From NCBI RefSeq assembly GCF_014694315.1, contig NZ_JAAOXD010000007.1:497021-561020 (forward strand): a stretch of DNA of 64,000 bases, in the 5' to 3' direction. A program made the position numbers and the translations under genes. Source of the DNA: Arthrobacter ipis. Its GTDB lineage: Bacteria; Actinomycetota; Actinomycetes; Actinomycetales; Micrococcaceae. Position 1 is the first letter of the stretch. Every line of letters begins with the position of its first letter. Shown here piece by piece: positions 56,833 through 64,000 of the stretch. The notes beneath the pieces are model-generated. The model did not search any database, was not told the DNA's origin, and saw nothing but the letters and a program-made list of their open reading frames with translations.

Positions 56833-58332
56833 TTAGCCGATCTTGTTGGCGGCCTCAGCGTCGGAGAGCGGTGCTGCGCCGAGGTTGGCGCGGAGCTTGG
56901 CGCCGAGTTCGGCGTCAACGTTGGTCCAGTACTGGATGGCGCGTTCCTTGATGCCGGGGCTCTTCACGCCGCCCACGGCACCGGTGATGGTGTCCAGGAA
57001 GCGGGCCTTTTCGGCGTCGTTGTAAACCTCGCGGTACAGCGCGCCGGCCTGGACGAAGTCGCTGTCCTCGGCGTGCAGGGAGTGCGCAGCGTGCGTCAGC
57101 TCGCCGTCGTTCTCCCAGCCGCCAGCCGGGCTCTGCGGCTCAACGGCGGCGGGGCCGCCGAACGTGTTCGGTGCGTAGACCGGAACCGAGGGAGCGTTGA
57201 ACAGGAAGCGTCCCGCGCCGTCCTGGCTGTAGTTGTTGACCTGGCTCTTGGGCTGGTTCACCGGGATCTGGGCGTGGTTGGTGCCCACGCGGTAGCGGTG
57301 TGCGTCCGCGTAGGAGAAGATCCGGGCCTGGAGCATCTTGTCCGGGGACGCGGCGATGCCGGGCACGAAGTTCGACGGCGCGAATGTGGCCTGCTCGATC
57401 TGCGCGAAGTAGTTCTCCGGGTTCCGGTTCAGCTCCATGTTGCCGACCTTGATCAGCGGGTAGTCCGCGTGCGGCCAGACCTTGGTCAGGTCGAACGGGT
57501 TGAAGCGGTAGGTCTTGGCATCCTCGTACGGCATGACCTGGACGTGCAGGTCCCAGGAGGGGAGGTTGCCCGCTTCGATGTTCTCGTGCAGGTCGCGGAT
57601 GTAGAAGTCCGCGTCCGAGCCGGCGAGGGCCTCGGCTTCTTCGCCGGTGATGTTCTTCACGCCCTGGTTGGAGTGGAAGTGGTACTTGACCCAGAACCGC
57701 TCGCCCTCGGCGTTGATCCACTGGTAGGTGTGCGAGCCGTAGCCCTGCATTTCGCGCCATGAGGCGGGCAGGCCGCGGTCACCCATCAGCCAGGTGACCT
57801 GGTGTGCGGACTCGGGGGAGAGGGTCCAGAAGTCCCACTGCATGTCGGCGTCGCGCAGGTGCGAGCCGGGCAGGCGCTTCTGGGAGTGGATGAAGTCCGG
57901 GAACTTGATGCCGTCGCGGATGAAGAACACCGGGGTGTTGTTGCCCACGAGGTCGTAGTTGCCTTCGGAGGTGTAGAACTTCACGGCGAAACCGCGCGGG
58001 TCGCGCCAGGTGTCCGGGGAACCGTTCTCGCCAGCGACGGAGGAGAAACGGATCAGCATCTCGGTCTCGACACCGGGCTGCAGGAACGCGGCCTTGGTGT
58101 ACTTGGAGATGTCCTCCGTGGCCTTGAACGTGCCGAAGGCGCCGCCGCCCTTGGCGTGCACCACGCGCTCCGGAACCCGCTCGCGGTTGAACTGGGCGAG
58201 CTTTTCCACCAGGTAGTGGTCCGTGAGGATGATGGCGCCGTCAGCACCGACAGCCTTGGAGTGGGCGTCGGACGTGACAGGGGCGCCGGACTGCGTGGTG
58301 GACACGGCAGGCGCAGAGATGTTCGAAGTCAT
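56833..58332 (-). CDS. katA: Monofunctional catalase
   Basis: 499 residues, ATG 58332 after TAGGAGAAAG. Typical small-subunit haem catalase: distal His59 in RVVHAKGGGAFG, Asn132 (GNNTPVFFIRDG), haem-ligand Tyr341 in RIFSYADAHRYRVG, and FSSVAGENGSPDTWRDPRGF. Breaks down hydrogen peroxide in the cytoplasm. The 34-base gap from the Fur-type gene shows they form one operon, as in other actinobacteria. Transcript ends at a strong hairpin. Confidence 0.96.
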   Translation of the reverse strand: MTSNISAPAVSTTQSGAPVTSDAHSKAVGADGAIILTDHYLVEKLAQFNRERVPERVVHAKGGGAFGTFKATEDISKYTKAAFLQPGVETEMLIRFSSVAGENGSPDTWRDPRGFAVKFYTSEGNYDLVGNNTPVFFIRDGIKFPDFIHSQKRLPGSHLRDADMQWDFWTLSPESAHQVTWLMGDRGLPASWREMQGYGSHTYQWINAEGERFWVKYHFHSNQGVKNITGEEAEALAGSDADFYIRDLHENIEAGNLPSWDLHVQVMPYEDAKTYRFNPFDLTKVWPHADYPLIKVGNMELNRNPENYFAQIEQATFAPSNFVPGIAASPDKMLQARIFSYADAHRYRVGTNHAQIPVNQPKSQVNNYSQDGAGRFLFNAPSVPVYAPNTFGGPAAVEPQSPAGGWENDGELTHAAHSLHAEDSDFVQAGALYREVYNDAEKARFLDTITGAVGGVKSPGIKERAIQYWTNVDAELGAKLRANLGAAPLSDAEAANKIG

Positions 58333-58366
58333 CTTTCTCCTATTAGTTGGTTTTCGACTTTGTCGA

Positions 58367-58840
58367 TTATTTGTCAGTTACGTTTGAAGGAAGTTTTTGG
58401 GCCCGCTGGCACTCTCCGCAGATTCCCTGGTACATGACATCCGCGATTTGGATGGTCATCGGGTGGGAGTCCTCGTTCCAGTGCGGGGTCAGGCAGGGGG
58501 CATGGCCGACAGCGCAGTCGACGTCCTCCACCCGGCCGCAGCTGATGCAGATCGCGTGGTGGTGGTTGTCACCGACACGGGTCTCGTAGAGAGCGGGGGA
58601 ATGCGGCGGTTCAAAGCGGCGCAGCATGTGCAGATCGGTGAGATCACCGAGCACCACGTAGACCGACTGCGCCGTCAGTTCCGGCAGTTCCTCGCGGGCA
58701 GCCGCCAGGATGTTTTCCGCCGGGGAATGCGGATGATGCTCGACGGCGGCCAGCACCGCCAGCCGCTGCTTGGTCACCCGGCGGCCGTGGGCGCGCAGGG
58801 CCGCGGCCCATGCTTCGTGGCTTTCCGGGTGATCGGTCAT
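58367..58840 (-). CDS. furA: Fur-family regulator (FurA/PerR type)
   Basis: 157 residues, ATG 58840. Winged helix (TKQRLAVLAAVEHHPHSPAE, LTAQSVYVVLGDLTDLHMLR) followed by the dimerisation/metal domain with YETRVGDNHHHAICISCGRV, DVDCAVGHAPCL and CGECQ near the C-terminus, giving the structural zinc cysteines and His-rich regulatory site. Upstream of katA in one operon, it is the likely peroxide/iron-responsive repressor of both. A 25-bp palindrome in its promoter region is the probable box. Confidence 0.93.
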   Translation of the reverse strand: MTDHPESHEAWAAALRAHGRRVTKQRLAVLAAVEHHPHSPAENILAAAREELPELTAQSVYVVLGDLTDLHMLRRFEPPHSPALYETRVGDNHHHAICISCGRVEDVDCAVGHAPCLTPHWNEDSHPMTIQIADVMYQGICGECQRAQKLPSNVTDK

Positions 58841-58855
58841 GACTCCATTGAAACA

Positions 58856-58880
58856 CTTATTTTGACTAGATCACAATAAG
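58856..58880. promoter_or_regulatory. Probable Fur/PerR box in the furA-MFS intergenic region
   Basis: CTTATTTTGACTAGATCACAATAAG in two halves: CTTATT (58856-58861) and AATAAG (58875-58880) form 6-bp arms around an AT-rich centre. It lies 15 bases upstream of the furA start and 36 bases upstream of the divergent MFS start, so it could control both. Confidence 0.6.
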
Positions 58881-58916
58881 GCGAGACTAAGTTTCTGCTG
58901 GGACTAGAGTTGCCGG

Positions 58917-60188
58917 GTGGGAAAACTTCTGGCTGACATCACGCCGCTGCGCGAGAGCCCCGATTTCCGGCGGCTCTGGCTGGGGTCGGCGGTCTCGAAC
59001 GTGGGCAGCCAGCTCACCCTCGTGGCAGTGGGCCTGGAAGTGTACAGGCTGACCCAGGACAGCCTGTACGTCGGACTGCTCAGCATCTTTGCCCTGGTGC
59101 CGCTGGTCCTGGGCGGACTGCTGGGCGGGTCCATCGCCGACTCCCACGACCGCCGCACCGTAGCGCTTCTGTCGTCCGCAGTGCTGTGGCTGACCACCGG
59201 CGGGCTCGCCCTCCAGGCCTGGCTGCAGGTGGGCAATGTGTGGCTGCTGTACGTCCTCGTGGCCGTGCAAAGCGGTGCGCAGGCGATCAACCAGCCTGCC
59301 CGCAGCGCCATCATTCCCGCGCTGTTGCGGAAAGAGCTCCTGCCGGCCGCCAACGCACTGAACATGGTGACATTCGGACTGTCCATGACCGCAGGGCCGC
59401 TGCTGGCCGGCATCCTCGTGGCAAGTGTCGGCTTCGGGTGGACGTACACGCTGGACGTGGTCAGCTTTGTCTTTGCCTTCTGGGCCCTGCTGAAACTTCC
59501 TCCCATGCCGCCCGGCGAAGAGGCGGGCCGGGCCGGGATGCGGTCTGTCGTGGAGGGTTTCCGGTACCTCGGCACGCGGCCCAACCTGCGGATGACGTTC
59601 ATCCTCGACCTCATCGCCATGATCCTGGCCCAGCCACGCGCCCTGCTGCCCGCCATCGGCGCTCTCATGATCGGCGGCGGGGAAACCACCGTGGGCATCC
59701 TGCTGGCGTCCGTGGCGGTGGGTGCCTTCCTCGCCGGCCTCTTTTCCGGGCCGCTCGGCGCGGTCCGGCGGCAGGGGACTGCTGTGGTGTGGTCGGTCAT
59801 GGGCTGGGGCGCTTCTTTTGCGGCGTTCGGCCTCGTGGTGGTGCTGGCCGGGCGGTCCGGCTCCGGCGGCGTGACCTTCTGGCTGGTTCCGGCGGCGATC
59901 TGCTGCGCGCTGGCGGGAATTGCCGACTCGGTGAGTGCCGTGTTCCGCACCACCATCCTGCAGGCCGCTACCCCGGACCACCTGCGCGGACGCCTCCAGG
60001 GAGTCTTCATTGTGGTGGTGGCCGGCGGGCCCCGGCTGGGCGACATGCTGGCAGGCGGCGGCACTAAAATTCTTACTGAGGGCTGGGTCCTGCTGCTCGG
60101 CGGCATCCTGTGCATCGTGGTGGCCTGGATGGTGGCGCGGCGGCAATCCGGCTTCCTGGAGTACGACGCGCGGCATCCCGTTCCGTAG
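58917..60188 (+). CDS. MFS transporter, EntS/MFS_3 type exporter
   Basis: 423 residues from a GTG at 58917 that follows TAGAGT (58905-58910) by six bases, without a ribosome site, so leaderless. Twelve membrane segments with the EntS-like N-terminus DITPLRESPDFRRLWLGSAV, GGSIADSHDRRTVALLSSAV and QSGAQAINQPARSAIIPALL. EntS exports the siderophore enterobactin; relatives export other small molecules. Its position divergent from Fur, with a shared Fur box, is compatible with iron- or peroxide-regulated export, but no siderophore genes are nearby. Confidence 0.85.
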   Translation: MGKLLADITPLRESPDFRRLWLGSAVSNVGSQLTLVAVGLEVYRLTQDSLYVGLLSIFALVPLVLGGLLGGSIADSHDRRTVALLSSAVLWLTTGGLALQAWLQVGNVWLLYVLVAVQSGAQAINQPARSAIIPALLRKELLPAANALNMVTFGLSMTAGPLLAGILVASVGFGWTYTLDVVSFVFAFWALLKLPPMPPGEEAGRAGMRSVVEGFRYLGTRPNLRMTFILDLIAMILAQPRALLPAIGALMIGGGETTVGILLASVAVGAFLAGLFSGPLGAVRRQGTAVVWSVMGWGASFAAFGLVVVLAGRSGSGGVTFWLVPAAICCALAGIADSVSAVFRTTILQAATPDHLRGRLQGVFIVVVAGGPRLGDMLAGGGTKILTEGWVLLLGGILCIVVAWMVARRQSGFLEYDARHPVP

Positions 60189-60228
60189 CGGCGCTGCCGG
60201 TTCCGACTTCTGAGCTGTGGAGGCAGAT

Positions 60229-61098
60229 GTGCACAATCACCACAACGGACTGAAAACGGCGGCGCTGTTCGGCGTGCTGTGGGCGATCCTGCTGGGCCTG
60301 GGCGCCCTGATTGCCGCCAGTACGCGCAGCTCGGCCCCGATCCTGATCATGGCGCTGATCGGCGTCGGGACCACGGCCTACGGCTACTGGAACAGCGACA
60401 AGATCGCGCTCCGCTCCATGCAGGCGTACCCCGTCTCCGAAGCCCAGGCGCCGCAGCTGTACCAGATGGTCCGTGAGCTCTCCGCCCGCGCCAGCCAGCC
60501 GATGCCGCGCATTTACGTCTCGCCCACCATGGCGCCCAACGCCTTCGCCACCGGGCGGAACCCACAAAACGCGGCGGTCTGCTGCACGGAGGGGATCCTG
60601 CAGCTCCTCACCCCGCGGGAACTGCGCGGCGTCCTCGGCCACGAGCTCATGCACGTCTACAACCGCGACATCCTGACCTCGTCCGTGGCGGCGGCGGTGG
60701 CCGGCGTCATCACCTCGGTGGGGCAGATGCTGCTGTTCTTTGGCGGCGGGGACAGGCGCAATTCGAACCCGCTGGCCCTCATCGCCATGGCGTTGCTGGC
60801 GCCGCTGGCCGCGTCGCTGATCCAGGTGGCCATCTCCAGGACCAGGGAGTACGACGCCGACGAAGACGGTTCGCAGCTCACCGGCGACCCGCTGGCGCTC
60901 GCCTCCGCCCTGCGCAAGATCCACCAGGGCGTCCAGGCCGCGCCGCTGCCGCAGGACCAGCGGCTGGTCAACGCCTCGCACCTGATGATTGCCAACCCGT
61001 TCCGCGGCGGCGGGCTCAGCAAGCTTTTCGCGACGCACCCGCCGATGCAGGACCGCATCAGCCGCCTGGAGCGGATGGCGGGCCGGCCGCTCAGCTGA
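60229..61098 (+). CDS. htpX: Membrane zinc metalloprotease HtpX
   Basis: 289 residues from GTG 60229, which follows GGAGG by seven bases; the frame from 60217 has no ribosome site. N-terminal membrane pair (LFGVLWAILLGLGALIA, ILIMALIGVGTTAYG), the catalytic H138-E-x-x-H142 in LGHELMHVYNRD, a third helix pair, and the zinc-binding Glu in SRTREYDADEDGSQLTGDPL. HtpX degrades misfolded membrane proteins. Follows the MFS gene on the same strand; 40 bases separate them. Confidence 0.93.
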   Translation: MHNHHNGLKTAALFGVLWAILLGLGALIAASTRSSAPILIMALIGVGTTAYGYWNSDKIALRSMQAYPVSEAQAPQLYQMVRELSARASQPMPRIYVSPTMAPNAFATGRNPQNAAVCCTEGILQLLTPRELRGVLGHELMHVYNRDILTSSVAAAVAGVITSVGQMLLFFGGGDRRNSNPLALIAMALLAPLAASLIQVAISRTREYDADEDGSQLTGDPLALASALRKIHQGVQAAPLPQDQRLVNASHLMIANPFRGGGLSKLFATHPPMQDRISRLERMAGRPLS

Positions 61099-61121
61099 GC
61101 GCCGCCGTCGTACTCCTCGTC

Positions 61122-61258
61122 GCAACGCGCACTTCAGCCCGCGACGCGCACCGTCCCCTGCGACGCGCACCTCGCCGAGCGACGCGCACAATCCCTGGCG
61201 CGTCGGGAATACCTGTAGCGAGCGGATATTTGCGCGTCGCCTAGTACGGTGCGCGTCG
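61122..61258. repeat. 19-bp-period array of GCGACGCGCAC words, direct then inverted
   Basis: The 11-mer GC(A/G)ACGCGCAC begins at 61122, 61141, 61160 and 61179, each exactly 19 bp apart. The reverse word TGCGCGTCG(C/T) begins at 61231 and 61250, again 19 bp apart, with a weaker relative near 61197. The array can fold as several nested hairpins and lies between convergent htpX and the GNAT gene. Confidence 0.75.
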
Positions 61259-61717
61259 TCAGTCCAGCAGGCGGGCGTAGCAGACGGACAGCGGCTCGCC
61301 CGCGTACGGCCCGAAGTTCTCGATCAGGCGGTAGCCCTCACGCTCGTAGAAGCGGATGGCATCGGGCTGGGCTGTGCCGGTTTCCAGCTTGAGCTCGGTC
61401 AGGCCCAGACGTGCGGCCTCGGCCTCCAGCCTTCGCAAAACCGCTGTGGCGGCGCCGCTTCCCCGCTGGCCCGGCAGCACGAACATCCTCTTGATCTCCG
61501 CGGACCCGGCGTCGAGCCGGCGAAGTGCGCCGCAGGCAACGGCTGTCCCCTCGTGGTTCCTGGCCACCAGGAACAGCGTGATGTCCCCGGCGCTGGGCGC
61601 GGAACCCGGCTCGTGGTCGCCGCTGCCGTAGCGGGCATCCAGTTCGGCCCGCTGCATGGCCCGGAGCCTGACGCCGTCCTCGGCGTCCCACGGCTCGGGA
61701 TTGACCGCGAAACTCAT
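61259..61717 (-). CDS. GNAT family N-acetyltransferase
   Basis: 152 residues, ATG 61717 after AAAGGACAGGAC. Acetyl-CoA site MFVLPGQRGSGAATAVLRRL (R/Q-x2-G-x-G/A) with helix, preceded by strand ITLFLVARNHEGTAVACGAL, and the C-terminal LKLETGTAQPDAIRFYEREG with FYEREGY motif. Cytoplasmic; substrate unknown. Its stop lies at the edge of the 19-bp array. Confidence 0.9.
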   Translation of the reverse strand: MSFAVNPEPWDAEDGVRLRAMQRAELDARYGSGDHEPGSAPSAGDITLFLVARNHEGTAVACGALRRLDAGSAEIKRMFVLPGQRGSGAATAVLRRLEAEAARLGLTELKLETGTAQPDAIRFYEREGYRLIENFGPYAGEPLSVCYARLLD

Positions 61718-61769
61718 GTCCTGTCCTTTTCGTGGCTCGGCCCACGCCGGTTGTCGCAGGATGCGCAAA

Positions 61770-61806
61770 CGGGCCGGGACACCCGGATGGGCGTGTCCCC
61801 GGCCCG
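61770..61806 (-). terminator. Terminator of the YajQ-family gene
   Basis: CGGGCCGGGACAC (61770-61782) pairs with GTGTCCCCGGCCCG (61793-61806). It is 65 bases past the yajQ stop on that strand. Confidence 0.7.
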
Positions 61807-61870
61807 GTTCCGCGCCCCGGGCCCTTGAGGGGTCCGCGGCCGGTTGGCAGGTCCTGGCTGCGGAAGTTCC

Positions 61871-62362
61871 TTAGCTGCGGAAGTTGACGAACTGAAGGTC
61901 AGCCTCGTCGAAGTCCTTCAGGAGGGCCATGGTGGCCTGGAGGTCGTCGCGGGACTTGGAGGTGACGCGGAGCTCATCGCCCTGGATCTGGGACTTGACG
62001 GACTTCGGAGCCTCGTCGCGGATGAGCTTGTTGATCTTCTTGGCGAGGTCCTGCGCGATGCCTTCCTTGATGGAGGACTCCAGCCGGTATTCCTTGCCGG
62101 ACGCGTACGGTTCGCCGGTGTCCAGTGATTTGAGTGAGATGCCGCGGCGGATGAGCTTGGACTGCAGCACGTCCAGCACGGCCAGGACGCGCTCCTCGGA
62201 GTTCGCCTTCATCAGGATCTTCTCGCCGCTGAAATCCACCTCCGCGCCGACGCCCTTGAAGTCGTACCGCTGGGCGAGTTCCTTCTGCGCCTGGTTCAGC
62301 GCGTTGGCCACCTCCTGCTTGTCTACCTTGCTTACGACGTCGAATGTGGACTCGCCTGCCAT
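61871..62362 (-). CDS. YajQ family cyclic-di-nucleotide-binding protein
   Basis: 163 residues, ATG 62362 after AAAGGAG; upstream in-frame codons have no ribosome site. Typical YajQ: STFDVVSKVDKQEVANALNQ, RYDFKGVGAEVDFSGEKILM, SIKEGIAQDLAKKINKLIRD and VKSQIQGDELRVTSKSRDDL, NFRS at the end. YajQ proteins bind nucleic acids and, in some bacteria, c-di-GMP. Two ferredoxin-like domains are expected. Cytoplasmic, single gene. Confidence 0.95.
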   Translation of the reverse strand: MAGESTFDVVSKVDKQEVANALNQAQKELAQRYDFKGVGAEVDFSGEKILMKANSEERVLAVLDVLQSKLIRRGISLKSLDTGEPYASGKEYRLESSIKEGIAQDLAKKINKLIRDEAPKSVKSQIQGDELRVTSKSRDDLQATMALLKDFDEADLQFVNFRS

Positions 62363-62561
62363 GACTCTCCTTTGCTGGTGCCTGCGTCGCCCGGGCGGTG
62401 AGGCTCGGGGCAGGGTGCGGATATCTGGCTTCCAGCGTAGTACGGATGGCGGGGAAGTGAAGGTGGGCCGCATTCACAGTTCACTCATAGCCAAGTCATG
62501 GCGGGAACGAAGTTTCGGCGCCCAGAGTTGTAGCAGTTGGAAGCCGCTCGGAAGGAAAGCA

Positions 62562-62816
62562 ATGTCCCATAAGGCCGTCCGCTACGTCACCAGGTCCACC
62601 GCCGCAGCCGCCGGAACCATCGCCACCGCGGCCTCGTCCGTGGCTGCCGCCGCCGTGGCCGCATCCATCATCCTCAGCCCCGTCGCCGATGCCTCAACCC
62701 GGCTGGAGGGAGTGCAGGCAGATCTCCAGCGGGCGGTGCAGCTCAACCAGATCACCGAGGAACAGGCCCTGCGGTTCGAGGCGAAGCTGGCCGGCCGGAT
62801 CCTCGGCGAAGCCTGA
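62562..62816 (+). CDS. Small Ala-rich secreted or membrane protein
   Basis: 84 residues, ATG 62562 after GGAAGGAAAG. N-terminal hydrophobic Ala-rich segment (AAAAGTIATAASSVAAAAVA, then ASIILSP) could be a signal peptide or one helix; the rest is a helical amphipathic stretch (LEGVQADLQRAVQLNQITEE). No family recognised. Small and single, transcribed towards the tRNA. Confidence 0.55.
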   Translation: MSHKAVRYVTRSTAAAAGTIATAASSVAAAAVAASIILSPVADASTRLEGVQADLQRAVQLNQITEEQALRFEAKLAGRILGEA

Positions 62817-62933
62817 TTTCCGCGGATTTTCGGCCCGCTGATCCCCGATTTTATTCTTCGGCAGAAGTTCTGTAAGGTTGTCTTGCCCGCGGTTGATGGA
62901 AACACCGGCCGGGGTGATCTTCTTTTGAAGTTC

Positions 62934-63015
62934 GGCAGATTACCCGAGCGGCCAAAGGGGGCTGACTGTAAATCAGCTGGCAACGCCTACGGGGGTTCGA
63001 ATCCCTCATCTGCCA
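62934..63015 (+). tRNA. tRNA-Tyr (GTA)
   Basis: Acceptor arms GGCAGAT (62934-62940) and ATCTGCC (63008-63014) pair perfectly; the anticodon stem GCTGA/TCAGC holds loop CTGTAAA with anticodon GTA at 62968-62970. The T-arm contains GGTTCGAATC. There is a long variable arm as expected for Tyr-tRNA (class II). CCA is not encoded. Confidence 0.95.
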
Positions 63016-63020
63016 CATTG

Positions 63021-63060
63021 AAAAGACCTCCGGAACCTACTGGTTCCGGGGGTCCTTTTG
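63021..63060 (+). terminator. Terminator after tRNA-Tyr
   Basis: AAAAGACCTCCGGAACC pairs with GGTTCCGGGGGTCCTTTT around TACT, ending in a T-run. Confidence 0.85.
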
Positions 63061-63140
63061 CTTTTCCGGTTCTGGGATCGGGGCTGACGAGCACCTGGGT
63101 ACTGGGCCACGAGCAACCAGGGCCCCGTTTCGGTCACCGG

Positions 63141-64000
63141 TCAGTTCAGGGCGATGACGATCATCTGGGTGGTGCCCGGAATGCATGTCTGCAGGACTGC
63201 CCGTGGGAACCCGCCGAACACCGCAGCGACGTCGTTGGTGGTGCCTGGGTTCGGCACCTGGCCGCGCGCCGACACAGTGTAGGAGCCGTAACCCGGAATG
63301 TCGACGCGTTCACCGACGCTGATTCCTGAGAACCGCGCCCAGCCGCCGCAGAAGTCGTGCTCCGTGATGAAGAGCGAGTATCCGTCAGTGGGCGTGAAGT
63401 GGATGGGGCCGATGCAGCTGTCCACCATCGCCTGGCCGCCGGCGCCAGCCACGTAGATGGTCCGCACCGCCGGAGCAGGTGCAGGGGCAGGTGCTGGAGC
63501 CGGTGCTGGTGCCGGGGCGGGTGCAGGTGCCTGGGCCGGTGCGGGAGCCGGTACGGCCACTGCGGGTCCGCTGAGCTTGAGCGTTTGGCCCGGGAAAATG
63601 ACGGAGCTGGGTGCAAGGCCGTTGGCTGCCAGCACACCGCCGGCGCTGACACTGAAGCGTGCCGCAATGGAACTGACCGTGTCACCGGCAACCACCCGGT
63701 AGGTGGTGGGCTTGGGTGCAGGGGGCGGCGCAACCTTGCGGACCGTTGCCGTTCCTGGTGCTGTTGCGGGTGCCGGTGCCGGTGCCTTGGCGGCGGTTGG
63801 TGCCTTGACCGCCGCCTTGACGGGTACTTTCGCGGGGGCCTTGGCAACTGGTGCCACGGCAGGGGCCTTGGCCACAGGCGCCACAGGAGGCGCAGCGGCG
63901 GGAGCCGCGGTGGGGGCCGCGGCCGGCGCAGCGGCAGGTGCCGCGGCCGCTGCTTCCGACTGAGTGGGGGCGGGCGCCTGTTCGACGGCGGCGGGTTGGC
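63141..64000 (-). CDS. LysM-domain cell-wall protein with Ala/Pro-rich linkers (partial)
   Basis: The frame has no stop up to 64000, so the 5' end is outside the window and at least 286 codons are visible. The visible N-terminal side is very Pro/Ala-rich and Lys-containing. A LysM peptidoglycan-binding domain follows (YRVVAGDTVSSIAARFSVSA, GLAPSSVIFPGQTLKLSG), then a second Pro-Ala repeat linker, then a C-terminal domain of about 110 residues with two cysteines and the motif GGWARFSGISVGERVDIPGY. Sortase-like folds have similar strand-rich segments, but catalytic residues are not recognisable to me. Probably an exported cell-wall-bound protein. Confidence 0.8.
   Translation of the reverse strand, partial: QPAAVEQAPAPTQSEAAAAAPAAAPAAAPTAAPAAAPPVAPVAKAPAVAPVAKAPAKVPVKAAVKAPTAAKAPAPAPATAPGTATVRKVAPPPAPKPTTYRVVAGDTVSSIAARFSVSAGGVLAANGLAPSSVIFPGQTLKLSGPAVAVPAPAPAQAPAPAPAPAPAPAPAPAPAPAVRTIYVAGAGGQAMVDSCIGPIHFTPTDGYSLFITEHDFCGGWARFSGISVGERVDIPGYGSYTVSARGQVPNPGTTNDVAAVFGGFPRAVLQTCIPGTTQMIVIALN

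Noticed and set aside
61122..61258. A CRISPR array
   Set aside because: The word is only 11 bp, spacers are 8 bp and units occur in both orientations; no cas genes nearby.

Overview
The window is chromosomal DNA from a high-GC actinobacterium. Gene content, protein flavour, frequent GTG/TTG starts, leaderless genes and tightly packed 4-bp-overlap operons point to the Micrococcaceae, most like Arthrobacter/Pseudarthrobacter. That assignment is an inference from style and family content; no marker gene was searched. One tRNA (Tyr, GTA) is present. I see no CRISPR array, prophage, intact insertion sequence or rRNA.

Layout. 1-5.4 kb: the end of a DUF2182/DUF1326 metal-binding pair, a DUF3592 protein, a decayed gene bounded by palindromic repeats, a TM2-domain protein, a SnoaL-like protein and a YegP-like protein. 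5.5-10.8 kb: RecQ helicase, a fused ArsR-SRPBCC regulator with a recognisable promoter/operator, a TerC-type exporter, a serine hydrolase and a small basic protein. 10.9-18.7 kb: a minus-strand sugar-acid operon (transporter, idonate/gulonate-type dehydrogenase, ManD, KdgK, fructuronate reductase-like, Eda) with a divergent FadR-type regulator; together these can take L-gulonate or D-fructuronate/D-mannonate to pyruvate and glyceraldehyde-3-phosphate. 18.9-28.5 kb: YceI, a secreted HNH nuclease, an acidic protein, formaldehyde dehydrogenase FdhA, a DUF1540 protein, a RecB-like nuclease that has lost its helicase half and collides with a shortened AI-2E-type permease, and a GntR/CynX-type transporter pair.

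28.5-42 kb: CYTH/CHAD protein, a large PEP-synthase/rifampicin-phosphotransferase-like enzyme, YciI, an alpha/beta hydrolase, a PucR regulator divergent from an aldehyde dehydrogenase-GabT pair (GABA/putrescine use), a universal stress protein, RarD and a type IB topoisomerase. 42-48.4 kb: ferredoxin-NADP reductase, then a GAF-domain regulator followed by acetaldehyde dehydrogenase, alcohol dehydrogenase and DUF779, an alcohol-oxidation module. 48.5-54.2 kb: a 1,881-residue secreted animal-type haem peroxidase with RTX-like, fibronectin III and Big_5-like domains. 54.4-64 kb: amino-acid permease, DUF2461, catalase with Fur regulator, an MFS exporter, HtpX, GNAT, YajQ, tRNA-Tyr and a LysM protein running off the end.

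The most unusual feature at window scale is a set of long palindromes (50-70 bp) at gene 3' ends that fall into several sequence families, each seen two or three times. Some provide the last codons and stop of the adjoining gene. Other points worth a second look are the apparent deletion joining the truncated nuclease and permease genes, a set of leaderless promoters with the -10 box 6-7 nt before the start codon, a structured-RNA candidate near 19.7 kb and a 19-bp-period repeat array near 61.2 kb.
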